A stretch of 64,000 bases of DNA from Rhynchospora pubera (Eukaryota; Streptophyta; Magnoliopsida; Poales; Cyperaceae): NCBI GenBank assembly GCA_028095005.1, contig CM051459.1:197385902-197449901 (forward strand), written 5' to 3'. The notes beneath the pieces were generated by a model, which had not been told where the DNA came from, ran no database searches, and was given only the letters and a program-made list of their open reading frames with translations. Of this stretch, positions 43,253 through 56,109 are shown piece after piece. Both the position numbers and the translations under genes were made by a program. Numbering within the stretch: position 1 is the first letter of the stretch; every line of letters starts with the position of its first letter.

Positions 43253-46200
43253 ATGCAGTTGAGATGGTCCAAACATATCATTCTTACACTTCTCTTTCTA
43301 TTTCTATCAAGCAAGCTCCCGGCATGTCTCTCGCAAACACCACCGGCCCCACCGATCGGCATACCGCCATCTGCCAGTCCTGATATTCAGAAACTTCAAG
43401 ACCAGCTTGCGAGCCTGACCGATTCAATCACGCAGAGAATCGCAGAGCAGTTCAGTTTCTGCGTTAGTAAACCGTAAGCATTTTTTTTTTAATCTTTTCA
43501 GGATGGAACATTGAATAGTTAATGTATATATTTGGATGTAGTTTCTATTCATTTATGTATTTAATTTTTAGAGAGAAGGATTGGAATGATACATTTGGTT
43601 ATTCGTCGGATGCGACATTCCTGAGTAATTGTCTCGCTGAGACTCAAGGTATGTGAATTTGTGATCTCTTTAAACTATTTCGTTTTTAAAGAACTATTAA
43701 TTCTCTATTAGAAGTCATAACAATATAAAAGTCTGACAATTTAAAAGAGGTCCCCACTTGTTTGATGTAGTCTTTAATGCTTACTAAAGAATGATTAGGT
43801 ATTAGGTAAATTTGTCATTAAATTTCCAAATGGACTAATGGTAAGATGCATTACATGTTGATTATTTCTTAATTAGTACCCACACTTGGAAGAATAGTGC
43901 GAATACGGTCATATTTTATTACTGTTATCTTAGACCATGATAAATTGATGAGTAATAATTTAGCTGAAACCACATGACCTATATTCAGTGACATTTATAA
44001 TTATATCTTTCGTGTAACATTTTAGCAAGTAATGGATAAATTGGAAACGAAATGTCAAATATTTTGAAAAGGTCAACATTCATTATGTTTACCATGGATT
44101 AGAAATAAGAAAAAAATATAAATAAATAAACCCCTCATAGAGTTATTGAGATGTTTCCAAAACAATTAATATACTGAATTTCACAAATATAAAAAATTTT
44201 AGTCTGGAGACTAAATTATGGAAAACTTAGCCCTTGATTGGCATTGTGAATATGACTAGTTCAACAAAATGGGTTTAACAGGGGATCTAAGTACACGGAT
44301 ATGCTCGGAAGCTGAAATCCGGTTCTACTTCAGTCTGTTCAGTGGTGGCCAGCTGTCGAAATTTCTAAAACCAAATGAGAACTGCAACTTGACCTCATGG
44401 GTTTCAGGCTGTGAGCCCGGATGGGCATGCAGTGCTATCCAGATTCAAAATCAGACGCTGACAAATGATCCAGACTACGACAAGGTCATCCCTGCTCGAA
44501 CCACCAATTGCCAGCCCTGTTGTGAGGGCTTTTTCTGCCCTCGTGGGATAACGTGCATGATTCGTAAGTAACCCGATTCTAGCATCGAACACATTTATGA
44601 GTTTCAGTACTGTATGTTGGTACGTAATTTGATGCATGTCACTGGCTTAATTGACTGGCTTGTACAAGTGTGCATGGTACCAGTCATACCAGACTATTTC
44701 ATCTCAATGCTATGAGTTGGATAAGATTTGAGAACAAAAATTTTATGTGCTAATCATAATTAATGTGCTTATAGTAATGTTGAATAATTGAACTGATGAT
44801 TAATTTTACATTATTTGTGGCTTTCAGCTTGTCCATTGGGTGCATATTGTCCTGTGGCGGAATTTAACGGCACAACTGGCATCTGTGACCCGTAAGACAA
44901 CTTAAACTTTTCCTAACTTAATAACCCTTGTTCTTGCAGCAGTAATTACAATTAATTAATTAATTTGTAATAAACAACCTGCAGATATGATTACCAGGTT
45001 CCAATGGGAAATGGCAGCAGTAAATGCGGGACTGCTAATATGTGGGCTGATGTTGGCAGTACAGAATCAATGTTTCGTCCGTCTGGTTTCTATTGCCCAA
45101 GTACCGTTGAAAAATTGAACTGCACTGATGGGTATTTCCTTTTCCTATGTCTAGAGTTCCCCATTTTTACGAATTTCATGAGTTAGAGCTTGTATCAGCG
45201 CTCTTGACATTTTTTGTCCTTTCTTTCATTATTTGCAGGCACTTTTGCAGGTTGGGTTCAACATCCCAATCCAGTATGTTGTTCTATTTCAACAATTGAA
45301 AATTATATTAACAGATAAAAAATTTATTTCCAAAGAATTAAGAGAATCTGTTTTAATGCAATTTAAAACTTACAGAATGCCTATTCAAAAGCTCATGTGA
45401 TCCAAACTCGGAGAAAGAGAACCTTGTCCTAGTCGGTGCTTTTTTTATGGTATGTCATCATTCAATTCTTTTTTCTGGAAGATAATGTTATTTTTTTGAT
45501 GTTTCCACACTTGCAATCCAAAAAAAGTAAGAAATCATGTACCTCATAAATATGTTCGATAAGTAAGAACACCAAGTAGAGCAATTTGTCCTACTCAATC
45601 ACGTACTACACATATATAGATGAGTTCTCCCTGAATCCCTATCATAACGATTTGCCTACACTTTTTCTTTACAGTTTGCAATGTGTGTTCTGCTCCTAAT
45701 TTTCTATAATTTTTCTGGAATTTATCTCCGCATCCGTGAAAGGAGAGAAACCAAGTCGAGAGAAACTGCTGCTGAAAGAGCAAGGGAAACTGTTCAGGCT
45801 AGTCAGCAAGCTCGTCAAAGGTGGACGTCTGCAAAAGATATCGCAAAAAATATGGCTCGACTCACTACTGAGATTTCCCGCAGCTTCTCTCGCAGGAGAA
45901 TCTCCATATCACATGAGGAACCTAAAGAAGAGCCAGCAACACTTCTCAGCAAACATACTGAATTGTCAGATGCATCTGCCTCGACTACTAAAAAGAAGAA
46001 AAAGATCACTAATATATATGATAATATTGAACTTATTCAAGAGGATGTGGAAAATAATATCAACAATAAGGAGAAGAAAGGAAAAGAGGAAGCATCAAAA
46101 GGGAAGAAACATGTGCGGACTCGGACCGCAATTTTCCAAAATGCATACATTGAAATAGAAAAAGAAAAGGCATTCCAGAAAGAACACAAGGACTTGACAT

Positions 46201-49143
46201 TTTCAGAAGTATTTTCACAGGCATCTAGAGAAAATGTGATGAACCGACCCTTGCTTGAGGTTGCGTTCAAGGACTTGACTCTAACTTTAGGGAAGAAAAA
46301 ACTTCTAAGGTCCATAACGGGTAAGCTTTTACCGGGTAAAGTCACAGCTGTCATGGGCCCATCCGGTGCGGGTAAGACTACATTTCTGAATGCTGTGGCA
46401 GGAAAGATTGTTGCTGGTTGCAAGGTTTCCGGTTCAGTATTGGTCAATGGCAAAGTTGGAAATATTCGTTCATACAAGAAGATCATTGGTTTTGTGCCTC
46501 AAGATGATATTGTTCATGGCGACTTAACAGTTGAAGAGAATCTTTGGTTCAGTGCCAGATGCAGGTATGAACTCAAATGTAATAATAATAATGGAGCGAA
46601 GAATGGAAAAATGATTAAAATAATAATGATGGTAATGAATAAATAATCAAAAGTGGAATTTGTTGAAAAATCAGGTGTGTGTGAATTGTATATAAGTTAA
46701 CAATTTTATTGCATTTATAGGCTGTCCAAAAGAATGCCGGTGGCAAACAAAATCCTTGTGGTTGAAAGAGTCATAGAATCCTTAGGCCTTCAAGGCATCA
46801 GAAATTCCCTGGTGGGAACTGTTGAAAAACGTGGGATCTCTGGCGGTCAGAGGAAGCGAGTTAATGTCGGGCTGGAGATGGTGATGGAGCCATCTCTTTT
46901 AATACTGGATGAGCCAACCTCTGGTTTGGACAGTGCTTCGTCCCAGTTGCTCTTGCGTGCTCTTAGACGTGAGGCTCTTGAAGGGGTGAACATTGCTGCA
47001 GTGATCCATCAGCCCAGGTTCATATTCATGTTCTTTTGATAAACCTTTTTATATCTATTAAAAATGTTAACATTAGACTGATTGATATGTAAGCATAAAT
47101 ATTAAAAGGATTAGAACTAAGTTCATCCGTGATCTTCATGTAATCCCTCAATTTGATTCTACAAAAATGATAATAATAACGAGTGACAAAAAGAAGAAGA
47201 AAAAAGTAGTGTGAACTGATAATTTAGTTGTCCAGTCTCATCATTTCTACATAGCCAAACCAGTATGACAGGGAACATGATAGTTGGAATAAAAAACAAT
47301 ATTGAAAGTATGAACCTTGATCAATTTTTTGTTCAATCCACGTGATTTTGAAGCATCCTGCTTTTTTCCCTTCGCCCCTGCAGCTATACCTTGTACAGGA
47401 TGTTTGATGATCTCATTCTTCTGGCAAAAGGAGGTTTCACAGTATATCATGGATCAATTGAAAAAGTAGAAGGGTATTTCTCCCTGCTAGGATTGAATGT
47501 ACCTGATCGAGTAAACCCACCTGATTATTTCATCGATGTATTGGAAGGAATTGAAAAACCAAATTCAAAAATTGATATCAAACACCTTCCCCTCCAATGG
47601 ATGTTATACAACGGATATGATGTACCTAAAGACATGCGAGGGGATCTGGAGGAGTTGGATTCGTCCAATCGGGGTGGCGAACTGAGCTCTGTGAGATCAG
47701 AATCTGGAGGTTCTTTTTCTGACGGGTCATGGGAGAATGTCAAATACTCCAATGATCGAGATACAAATCAAAGAAAGGGGCTTTTTAGGAAATCAAATGA
47801 TTTAACTAATAGAAACACACCTGGTGTCCTGAAGCAGTATAGATATTATTTGGGAAGGTAACATTTTTATTCTGTTTAATGATCGCAGTAATTATATTTG
47901 TCTAGTTTATTCCATAGAATTTCTTTACTGGTTTGTAATGAAATAAATTAAATTTTTACATTTGTATGGCAGAGTTGTGAAGCAACGCCTACGTGACGCT
48001 CAAGGGCAAGCAATCGATTATTTAATACTTGGTCTTGCTGGTACATGCTTAGGCATAATTGCTAGGTTGAGAGACACAAATTTTGGAATACCTGGATATA
48101 TCTACACGATAATTGCTATCTGTAAGTTACAACTGTTTATTCTGCTTAAATGTTTCATTTTTTAGAACTTGAATCAGGAACCATGTAAAAATTATATTCT
48201 TCAAGGTAAAAACAGCAAACAAGATAGGTGCATTTATTGGATGACCGAATATGCAAATAAAAAGATCTAATTTATTATAATTACATTCCTCTAAAAACTT
48301 GCACTCTTTTACTTTTGGCAGCTCTTCTGTGTAAGATTGCAGCGCTGAGGCCATTTTCACAGGACCAGTTGCAGTTTTGGAGAGAAAGGGCATCTGGCAT
48401 GAGTTCTCTTGCCTATTTCTTATCAAAGGACACAATTGACCATTTCAACACTATTGTAAAGCCAGTGGCCTATCTCTCCATGTTTTATTTTTTCAACAAC
48501 CCAAGATCATCCTTTCTTGATAACTTCACAGTCATGGTTGCACTAGTGTACTGTGTGACTGGTGTCGGTTACTCCTTTGCTATATGTTTCAAACCAGGAT
48601 CTGCACAATTGGTAAGATGACAATTTTTATAAGAATTCTGCCTTTTTCTAATCTTAATTTCTCAAATCCTGTGCGAACTTTTGTTATCTCACCTTTTTGT
48701 TTTAATAATTGCTTCTGATTTCTTTTTCAGTGGGCTGCTCTGCTTCCAATTGTGTTAACCTTACTATCCACGCAAAGCGGCACTCCACGCTTCTTGGCTA
48801 ATTTATGTTACCCAAAGTGGGCTCTTGAAGCATTCGTCATTGCAAATGCAAGATGGTCTTCATATTATTTATTTCCCCTTTTAAACTAATCATACAAGTT
48901 TTGTTTTCTGTGGGAAAAAGTACTCTACATTAGTATTAATGTATTATTATACAATGTTCATCTTTTTATCTTTTTTTTGGCAACAGGTACTCAGGCGTTT
49001 GGCTGATAACTAGATGTGCAGTACTATATAGAAGTCAATACGATATTAAAAATTGGGGCCTTTGTATTGCCATACTCTTTCTTTATGGCCTTCTATTCCG
49101 AATCATTGCCTTTGTTTGTTTGGTTTTACTACAGAAGAGATGA
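43253..49143 (+). CDS. ABCG transporter of the ABCG24/ABCG28 type, 14 exons
   Basis: ATP-driven half-size exporter of the ABCG (WBC) subfamily with a long extracellular extension. In Arabidopsis, ABCG28 of this group acts in pollen tube tip growth. Exons: 43253-43473, 43572-43648, 44282-44563, 44828-44891, 44985-45131, 45239-45273, 45376-45449, 45675-46564, 46721-47017, 47384-47857, 47973-48121, 48322-48611, 48731-48855, 48987-49143. Total 3282 nt, 1093 aa, the normal length. Residues 1 to about 28 are a signal peptide; about 65-285 are Cys-rich (CQPCCEGFFCPRGITC and similar); a membrane helix spans the exon 7/8 join (about 290-315); a basic linker follows; then the ATP-binding domain with Walker A GPSGAGKTT (about 528), signature ISGGQRKR (about 636) and Walker B LLILDEP (about 660). 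The rest is a Ser-rich spacer and a membrane domain to the C-terminus. All introns are GT-AG. Substrate unknown. Confidence 0.94.
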
Positions 49144-50620
49144 TGTGATTATTACTTGGCAGTTAGCTCCTTATAGTTCTACATCCCTAATTCATTTTGT
49201 TTAGGTAAAGATAGATCAAGTTTGTCATCTTTAAATATCAATATCTAGCCGGGCCTTGAATCAGCGACAAAAGCTGGTTTTGATTGATCGTGGTCCATTC
49301 TTTTGTATTCTGTTTCTGGTTAGTTAGATAACATGTGAATATTTGTTTTTGTGAGTCCAATTAGATTTGATATAGTGGTGTATATTTATTCTACTTTTGT
49401 GAATTATAGAGAGGCTATTAGAGGCAATAGAATTTTCCTTGTATGATAGTTTTGCACTGGAAACGATGAGCACTCAATCCTTGTCCATTTCTTAAAAAAA
49501 AAAGGGGGAAAAAAAGAATGAAGCAATGGGAATACTCTCTGTTCCGCACATTTTCCCGACCAAACTTGTTTCCTTTCTGTTCTTTGAGTGATGAGCATAT
49601 AAAATTTTCTTATTATATTGTGAATACCTGTTTTTATGTGGAATACAGGCAGTTGAAAGCATTGTATCTATTTTGTCGCCGCGTTATTTGATTATCTTTA
49701 TAAAAAGCCAAGCATTTTCCAAGTCAATTCTCGATTGGATACTGATTTGGTTGACCTGTAGTCTGACAACAGTACTTGCTCAATGTGTTATCCAAGTGGT
49801 ACCAAATCATGATAAATGACTCGCAACGGAATTTGATTTTTTTTTTTTTTTTTGTAAATTCACTCCATATATATGTGATAGGGAATGAAAAGTGGAAAAC
49901 GTGAAGAGGAGAAGAATAAATGCTTTATTATTTTTACTCATGACTTCTAATTTTGTAAGAATGAAGAAGTTTAATTAGAAACTGATCTAAATCGTCTTAT
50001 ACATTTGTTATCAAGTTTCTTTCACCATCGCTCTAGAATATAAACGATTTCCTCTGCTTCTAGCACTTGACAGAACAAATTTATGTTGAAAAAAGTTTGT
50101 AGCATTTCAAAGAACAAATTTATGTTTGAAAACAACCTCCGTACAAAATAATATCAGATGTGAGTATAGTAGCAAAATATTAAAAACAAATAAAAAAAAT
50201 CATGTCAACATTTTAAGAACAAGTCCCTGATCCGGTGACCCCATTACAGAGTTCTTGCTTATCTGCCCTTGTGTTGAATTGCCAAGCTTAATTGTATGCA
50301 CTAATTTTGCACTGAGCTTTGTATGTGTTGCCAACGAATTTGAGATAATTGCTGATTCATAAGTGGATATCAATCAACGTATTTTCAAGTATATTGCAAT
50401 TTTGCATCAGATTGCAAAGCAACAGTGAACCATGATAAACTAGAACCTAGCTACAAATAGGTAAGAATTTTCCGTCTTCTCATTATCTCGGTTCATGTCG
50501 AAACAAAAATCAAGCACGCATGAATTCTTTTAATTAATGCCCTACATCTTAGCTAGTGCAACTTGTCAAATGCATTATAAATAGGATGCACGGTTATCAT
50601 TTTGGGAATCAGTAAATCAG
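49144..50620. other. ABCG 3' flank and intergenic
   Basis: No ORF with features. A 16-base T run is at about 49839-49854. Nothing else recognisable. Confidence 0.4.
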
Positions 50621-50623
50621 AAC

Positions 50624-50630
50624 TATAAAA
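50624..50630 (+). promoter_or_regulatory. TATA box of the Cys-rich peptide gene
   Basis: TATAAAA lies 178 bp before the start codon. An AG|GTAAAA donor near 50662 and a TTTTTCTTGCAG acceptor ending at 50772 suggest a short untranslated exon and a leader intron between them. Confidence 0.5.
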
Positions 50631-50801
50631 ACCAGTCGAATCCTTCAGAAATTCTTAAGAGGTAAAAAGCAATTTTGAAAAATATAAAATAATATGTAGT
50701 CCTTTTCCTAAACATTTTCTGCATATATAGTATAATGTTGTAATTGTATGACAAATCAATTTTTTCTTGCAGTTAACATAATCTTGGAATAAGGGATATC
50801 A

Positions 50802-51041
50802 ATGAAGGCTGTCATAGTTTCGATAATGGTGGTTCTTCTGATTAGCTCCTGCACAGGATCTCCAAGGAAAATAATTAAAGATGAACCTTACCATTTCTTG
50901 ACAGGAAAAACAGTACCAGAAAAATCATTTCAGATTGATGGAGATAGGCAAACTCCTAATCCTAACGACCACCACACGATGTCACGATGCAGTTTTTGCT
51001 GCCTCAAAACTAATTGCAAAGAATGTGATTGTTCCAAGTGA
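50802..51041 (+). CDS. Small secreted Cys-rich peptide, family unknown
   Basis: 79 codons. Residues 1 to about 19 form a hydrophobic signal peptide (MKAVIVSIMVVLLISSC). A charged middle follows. The C-terminus holds six Cys in the pattern C63-x2-CC-x4-C-x2-C-x-C77. The spacing does not match plant defensins, EPF/EPFL, GASA or thionins as I know them; the CxxCC and CxxCxC clusters could also bind metal. A TATA box and a plausible leader intron lie upstream. I do not know its role. A short ORF this size can arise by chance, but the signal peptide plus Cys cluster makes that less likely. Confidence 0.6.
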   Translation: MKAVIVSIMVVLLISSCTGSPRKIIKDEPYHFLTGKTVPEKSFQIDGDRQTPNPNDHHTMSRCSFCCLKTNCKECDCSK

Positions 51042-52919
51042 GGACTGGAGAATACTGGTTATGTAAAGTGTGGCTTGAATAAATCTGATGTGGCTGCTGT
51101 ATGATGTACAAAGAAGCATATATTATCCTATGTATAATTGAAAGCAATATAGTAATACTGTAATAGTAAAAATAATGTGTAATACTGCAATACCTATGGA
51201 AACGATTGATCAATCATTCGAATTGTAAACTTGTAATACGCCAATTGCAGTTTCTAGGAAATATGGTAAGATGCAATTTTACTGCCTATTGTTTTTTTTT
51301 TGGACAGACTAGATAGAGGCCAATTTTAGTGCCTATTGTTAACAGATGATTTGCTTTAAGTTTTTAACTAGGGTAATTTAAACGTTCATGCGTGTTTCCA
51401 TCTGTGTAGCGATTAAATTTAAGTATAAATTCGACTTTAATGACACACGCACACGTTGGACGCATGCCACAGAAAACTAATAATCCGAGTTATCGACTTA
51501 TCGTAAGGATATTATGTGTCCTAAACTTTATAGTATATCATGTAGCGAGTGTTATTCTTTGAAAAATCGAACCCATTTGACCGGCTACACCTTTGTCGGA
51601 AGTCCCAAAATACTGTAGTTCAACCATACGTCTATACCCAATCTTATGAGTTATATAATATAACACAAGAGCTCCTATGGGACAGGAGCCTTGTTCATAG
51701 TTCAAACTGTCAATTCTAGGCCTAATAAGCCCAATTAGAAACGAAACTAATATTAGGTGAGAAAGCCAGAAACGGCGTTGGCCTATGGCGTCATTGAAGG
51801 GTCGCGCTCTCGAGCGGCCCGGTGCTTTAAAATCGAAAAAACTAAATAATTATAGAGTAATATAATATTTTGTATTTAAATGTGAAATAACATTGATAAC
51901 AACATTGTTATTTGGATAGTTAGGATGACGTGCCTAAAATTGCAAATTCTTACCTATATGAATATTGGAAGAACAAAAAGATTATTTCTTAGATCCAACT
52001 GAACTCATATGAAGTATATATCTAAACCATGTTTACTACATTTTTTATCCTGAAATCTTGAATTATCAGACTTAATTTTAGGGGCGGAACCAGAGGGAAG
52101 ACCTTGAGGCCAGCATCCTCTATAAAGAGTACACAACAACAGGCCATATATGGGCCGTACGATCGATGATGGGTGTCCCGTGATTAACATCAGGTTCATT
52201 GAGATTCGTGCGGCCTGTGAAAATCTGTCCGTCGAGATTAAATTGGACGGATGGAATTTGGTTTGCTACACATGAGTGGACCAAATTTCGCTACACATGA
52301 GCGGACTTGGTCTGCTAGAGAGGATTTTTGATCCAGACCTTGAGGTAGCTAGAGTGAGTTTAACAAGAAAAGAAAAAAAAAACAGATAAAAATTATTAAA
52401 ATGGTCAGTCCTCTTCATTGATTTTGTCAGTTACTCGGTTTGCAATCGAGTTTCTCCAGTTCGCTAACATTCAGATTTTTGCAGAACAAAATGACCGACC
52501 AATTTTAGATTTTACCACTCGAACCGGCCAATCTGACAAAGGCTGAGTTGATCTATTTCAGCCCTAAATGTAGTTTCACTTCTGTCATAACCAGCATAAT
52601 ATTTTGAAAACAAAAATCTCAATTTCAAAAAACTGCCCCCGTCTAATAATTAAGCTCATAATCTATTATATATCAATTTAACAATAAATAACATTAACTA
52701 GTTAAATCAGTCATGACATAAAAAAGGGACGAGAAAACTACAATTTAAGGGATTGATCAATTATTTATATTGTTTCTTTTTTTTTACTTTCTCAGAGCAC
52801 CAATAAGTTGAGAGATTAGTCAGCAGGAGAGTAGGGAATATAAGAGATGCTAATTAAATGCATTTTTCTTTGGTAATTACTACTTATCATCCTCTTAATT
52901 ATCATTTAAGCCATCCAAT
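51042..52919. other. Intergenic with MITE fragments
   Basis: The word GGGGCGGAACCAGAG at about 52081 looks like the end of a CAGTGGCGGA-type hAT MITE. Segment 52190-52330 shares GAGATTAAAT and GGACGG words with the elements at 27098 and 41305. No gene was seen. Confidence 0.4.
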
Positions 52920-53275
52920 TAATCGCCGCCCTTCAATTTAGGCGATCGCCTTCTGATCCGAGCGCAACTCTCACCCAATTCCTTCACCTTCGCGTTACCT
53001 TCCTTCCCTCCGCTCCCAAGCGTTGCTCCCTCTCTCTTCGCACTCCCACGTGTGGTTCCCTCCCTCTCCCTTCGCACTCCCACGCGTGGCTCTCCCTTCA
53101 CACTCCCAGACTTGACTCCGTTCGCTCCCTTCTTCTTTCTTCCTTCTCATTTCCTTTCTGCTATCTTTATTCCCTCTCTATTGATATTTTTGGTTCCTCA
53201 CTGGTCTTTTCTTCCTTTTTTTCTCTTCATTTTATCTCACGTTATATCTGTTAAATTTATTTGATATAACTGTTC
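52920..53275. other. C-rich, leader-like segment with short repeats
   Basis: CT-rich sequence with two copies of CTTCGCACTCCCACGYGTGG-like units (about 53034-53095). Both strands are open by composition only. It directly precedes the 102-bp minisatellite. Confidence 0.4.
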
Positions 53276-53279
53276 AATT

Positions 53280-53800
53280 TAATTGTCATTTCTGTTCAGT
53301 TTATTTGCTCACTTTTACTTTTTGTATGAGTCCACATTGTTTGCTACATCTGTTCCGTTTATTTGATATAACTGTTCAATTTAATTGTTATTTTTATTCA
53401 GTTTATTTGCTAACTTTTACTTTTTGTATGAGTCCACATTGTTTGTTACATCTGTTCAGTTTATTTGTTATAACTGTTCAATTTAATTGTCATTTCTGTT
53501 CAGTTTATTTGCTCATTTTTACTTTTTGTATGAGTCCACATTGTTTGTTACATCTGTTCAGTTTATTTGTTGTATCCGTTCAATTTAATTGTCATTTCTA
53601 TTCAGTTTATTTGCTCATTTTTATTTTTTGTATGAGTTCACATTTTCTGTTACATCTGTTAGTTTATTTGTTATAATTGTTCAATTTATTTGTTATAACT
53701 ATTCAATTTATTTGTCATTTATTTGCTCACTTTTACTTTTTTGTTTGAATCCACATTGTGTTGTTCCATATGTTCAGTTTATTTGCTGTTTATGTTCAGT
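53280..53800. repeat. Minisatellite with 102-bp period
   Basis: The marker TTTGTATGAGTYCACATT recurs with its G at 53324, 53426, 53528 and 53630, exactly 102 bp apart, then a diverged copy at about 53743. Inside each unit GTTCAGTTTATTTG-type words recur several times. Because 102 is a multiple of three, one frame (53305-53676) stays open as 34-residue repeats, but I see no evidence that it is translated. Confidence 0.85.
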
Positions 53801-53929
53801 TAGTTGTTATATCTGTTCAGTTTATTTATTATGTATGTTCATTTTTGTTCTTGTATATATATACTTTGATTATATGTTCATATTATATTTGTTTATGTTC
53901 AATTTATTGTTGTATATTTTCATTTAAAA

Positions 53930-54310
53930 GGTGGAGTTCATGGGGAAAAAAAAACTGACAGAGAAAGGAGGAGAGGAGATGAGGCAGAGAACAAGAAGTA
54001 TGATAGAATGAAGGAGATGAGAGAGAAGGAGATGAGGCGAGGCAGAGAAAAGGACGAGGGAAGGCAGTTTTTTTCGATTCTCTAGAGGAGGCGATTCGCT
54101 GGAGAAGCGCTAGCGATGCGCGGAAAAGAAAAACGTGAGAGGAAGGGGACGGAAGGGGTTGGATGACGTGGATGTTTTTTCGCTGAATGATGGTTATCAG
54201 TCCTGTTTTTCTTTTGTATACCATGAGAGGAGAGAGAGAGAGAGAGAGCGCGCGAGCGGCAGACTGATTGATAAATAGAGACTGCTGGCGGGAAAAACAA
54301 AATACTGAAA
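53930..54310. other. Purine-rich segment
   Basis: AGGAGATGAGG-type purine repeats and a GA microsatellite (about 54229-54248), ending with a GC-rich stretch. It mirrors the CT-rich segment at 52920-53240 in composition, so the two may be arms of one larger element around the minisatellite. Ends not found. Confidence 0.35.
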
Positions 54311-54848
54311 GGTGAGCAACGCTGTGATTTATGGTTATTAAATAGAAATTAACAAAAATAATTTTTGAATTTTTAAATATTAGAAAACAGAGAAAAAATG
54401 AATTCATGAATAAAAGGTTGAAATTCTCACCTAATCAGATTATTTTTTACTTGTGAATTTTGTATTACATTTAATTTCTTTGGGAAATTATTGACCGAAG
54501 ACTCCAATTTTTTTTTTAACCGAAGGCCTTATTAATAGTGTTATTCAGAGCAATTACAATTTTGGGTATATATGCTACATAAAATAATGACTCTTTTGTA
54601 ATGGAAAAAATAGAAGTATAAATAATATAGTAGTCTCATAAGGAAATTCCAGTTGATAAAAAAAAAAAAAATTCGCTCAAACATATGTACATTTTTTTAA
54701 AGAAAAAAAAAGCTCTATATCAAGTTACAAATTTTCTAACTTCATAATTTTTGTTAGAAAAAATTAAACATATATGAAAAATCTAAGCTTGATATAATAA
54801 TATCAACTTACATACAGACTATTACAATAGTTTTGTTCTCGGCTATGT

Positions 54849-54850
<2 letters not shown>
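54311..54850. other. Intergenic, no gene seen
   Basis: AT-rich DNA with A and T homopolymer runs. No ORF or recognisable repeat. Confidence 0.4.

Positions 54851-54851
<1 letters not shown>

Positions 54852-54894
<43 letters not shown>
54852..54894. repeat. (TA)n microsatellite
   Basis: About 43 bp of uninterrupted alternating AT on the left flank of a palindromic element. Confidence 0.95.
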
Positions 54895-54898
<4 letters not shown>

Positions 54899-55296
54899 TT
54901 TAGCTACGGTGAGTCGCGACTCACGGACCCTCCGGTGAGTCGCGACCAAAATTCCTAGATCTAGATCAAAATGACCGATCCAAACCGTTCAATATGATCT
55001 CCCTATTGAAATCTCCGTGCAAACCAAATTTTTTATTTTTTCGAAATTTTTAAGTTTTTTTTTCGGATTTTTAAAAACTGATGTTTTTGAATGGTTCAGA
55101 ACCAATTAGATTAACGATTTTCTAAAAATTAAAAAAAATACTTAAAAATTTCGAAAAAATGAAAAATTTGGTCTACATGAAGATTTCAATAGGGAGATCA
55201 TATTGGACGGTTTGGATCGGTCATTTTGATCTAGATCTAGGAGTATTGGTCGCAACTCACCGGAGGGTCCGTGAGTCGCGACTCACCGTAGCTAAA

Positions 55297-55300
<4 letters not shown>
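54895..55300. mobile_element. Micron-like palindromic MITE in a (TA)n tract, 406 bp
   Basis: Near-perfect inverted repeats start AGAGTTTAGCTACGGTGAGT at both ends and extend through most of the element (for example GATCTCCCTATTGAAATC against its complement). Each terminus holds a smaller palindrome, GTGAGTCGCGACTCAC. It is bounded on both sides by (TA)n, the arrangement described for the rice Micron elements. No ORF. Confidence 0.8.

Positions 55301-55345
<45 letters not shown>
55301..55345. repeat. (TA)n microsatellite
   Basis: About 45 bp of alternating AT between two palindromic elements. Confidence 0.95.
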
Positions 55346-55347
<2 letters not shown>

Positions 55348-56093
55348 CTAAAGTATACTCCAGCATACATATAGTCCGTATGCTGGAGTCGTTTCTCAAA
55401 ATATAAAATGCATACAGTCGATCCGAACCTTTCAAATTGTTCTCCATATTGAAATCTCCTAGGAAACTAAAATTTATATTTTTCGATTTTTTTACTATAT
55501 ATTATGTTATTTTAAAAAAACACTATAAAAGAGTTGTAAAGGAGTATTTCTGACCATTCAATTTGAAAATAGCATAATATATAGCAAAAAAATTTGAAAA
55601 AATATAAAATTTGGTCTTGAAGGATATTTTTACATGGAGAACAACTTGAACGGTTTCGATCGACTGTTTGAATTTTAGATTTTGAGAAACGACTCTAGCA
55701 TACGGGTTTTGAGGTGGGCTGCAATGCCACAGATGTCCTTTTTGAATCATTTTTTTGAGAACTGAAATTCAATCGATCAATCCAAACGTTCAAATTGATC
55801 ACCATATTGAAATACCATCGGAGACCAAATTTTACATTTTTTAGATTTTTTTTACTATTTATTTTGATGTGTTCAAATTGGAGGGTCTAAAATACTCTAA
55901 TTACAACGTTTTTTAAATTATCATAATAAATAGCAAAAAAATTCGAAAAAATGTAAATTTTGGTTTCCAATGATATTTTAATATGATGAATAACTTGAAT
56001 GGTTTGGATTTAGTATTTGAATTTTGGATCTCGAAAAACGACTCTGTAGTACGGGACCCTTTGTGCCATCTATGACACATTAGTCATTCTCTC
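55346..56093. mobile_element. Two further palindromic elements of the same design
   Basis: 55346-55710 runs from a hairpin (ACTCCAGCATAC / GTATGCTGGAGT) to the inverted GAGAAACGACTCTAGCATAC. 55745-56060 repeats the plan, ending CGAAAAACGACTCTGTAGTAC. All three elements share the internal order CCAAACCGTTCAA-like, TATTGAAAT, AAATTTTxxATTTTT, then the inverses. A further short (TA) tract follows at 56093. Confidence 0.65.
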
Positions 56094-56109
56094 TCTATAT
56101 ATATATATG

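Noticed and set aside
53280..53800. CRISPR-like array
   Set aside because: The repeat unit is 102 bp without unique spacers, in a plant nuclear genome.
53305..53927. Open frames of 112-123 codons rich in Phe, Cys and Leu
   Set aside because: They are produced by the 102-bp minisatellite, whose period is a multiple of three. No start context, splice signals or domain.
53904..54407. 167-codon minus-strand frame
   Set aside because: Compositional frame through purine-rich DNA (Ser/Leu-rich on the reverse strand) with no motif.
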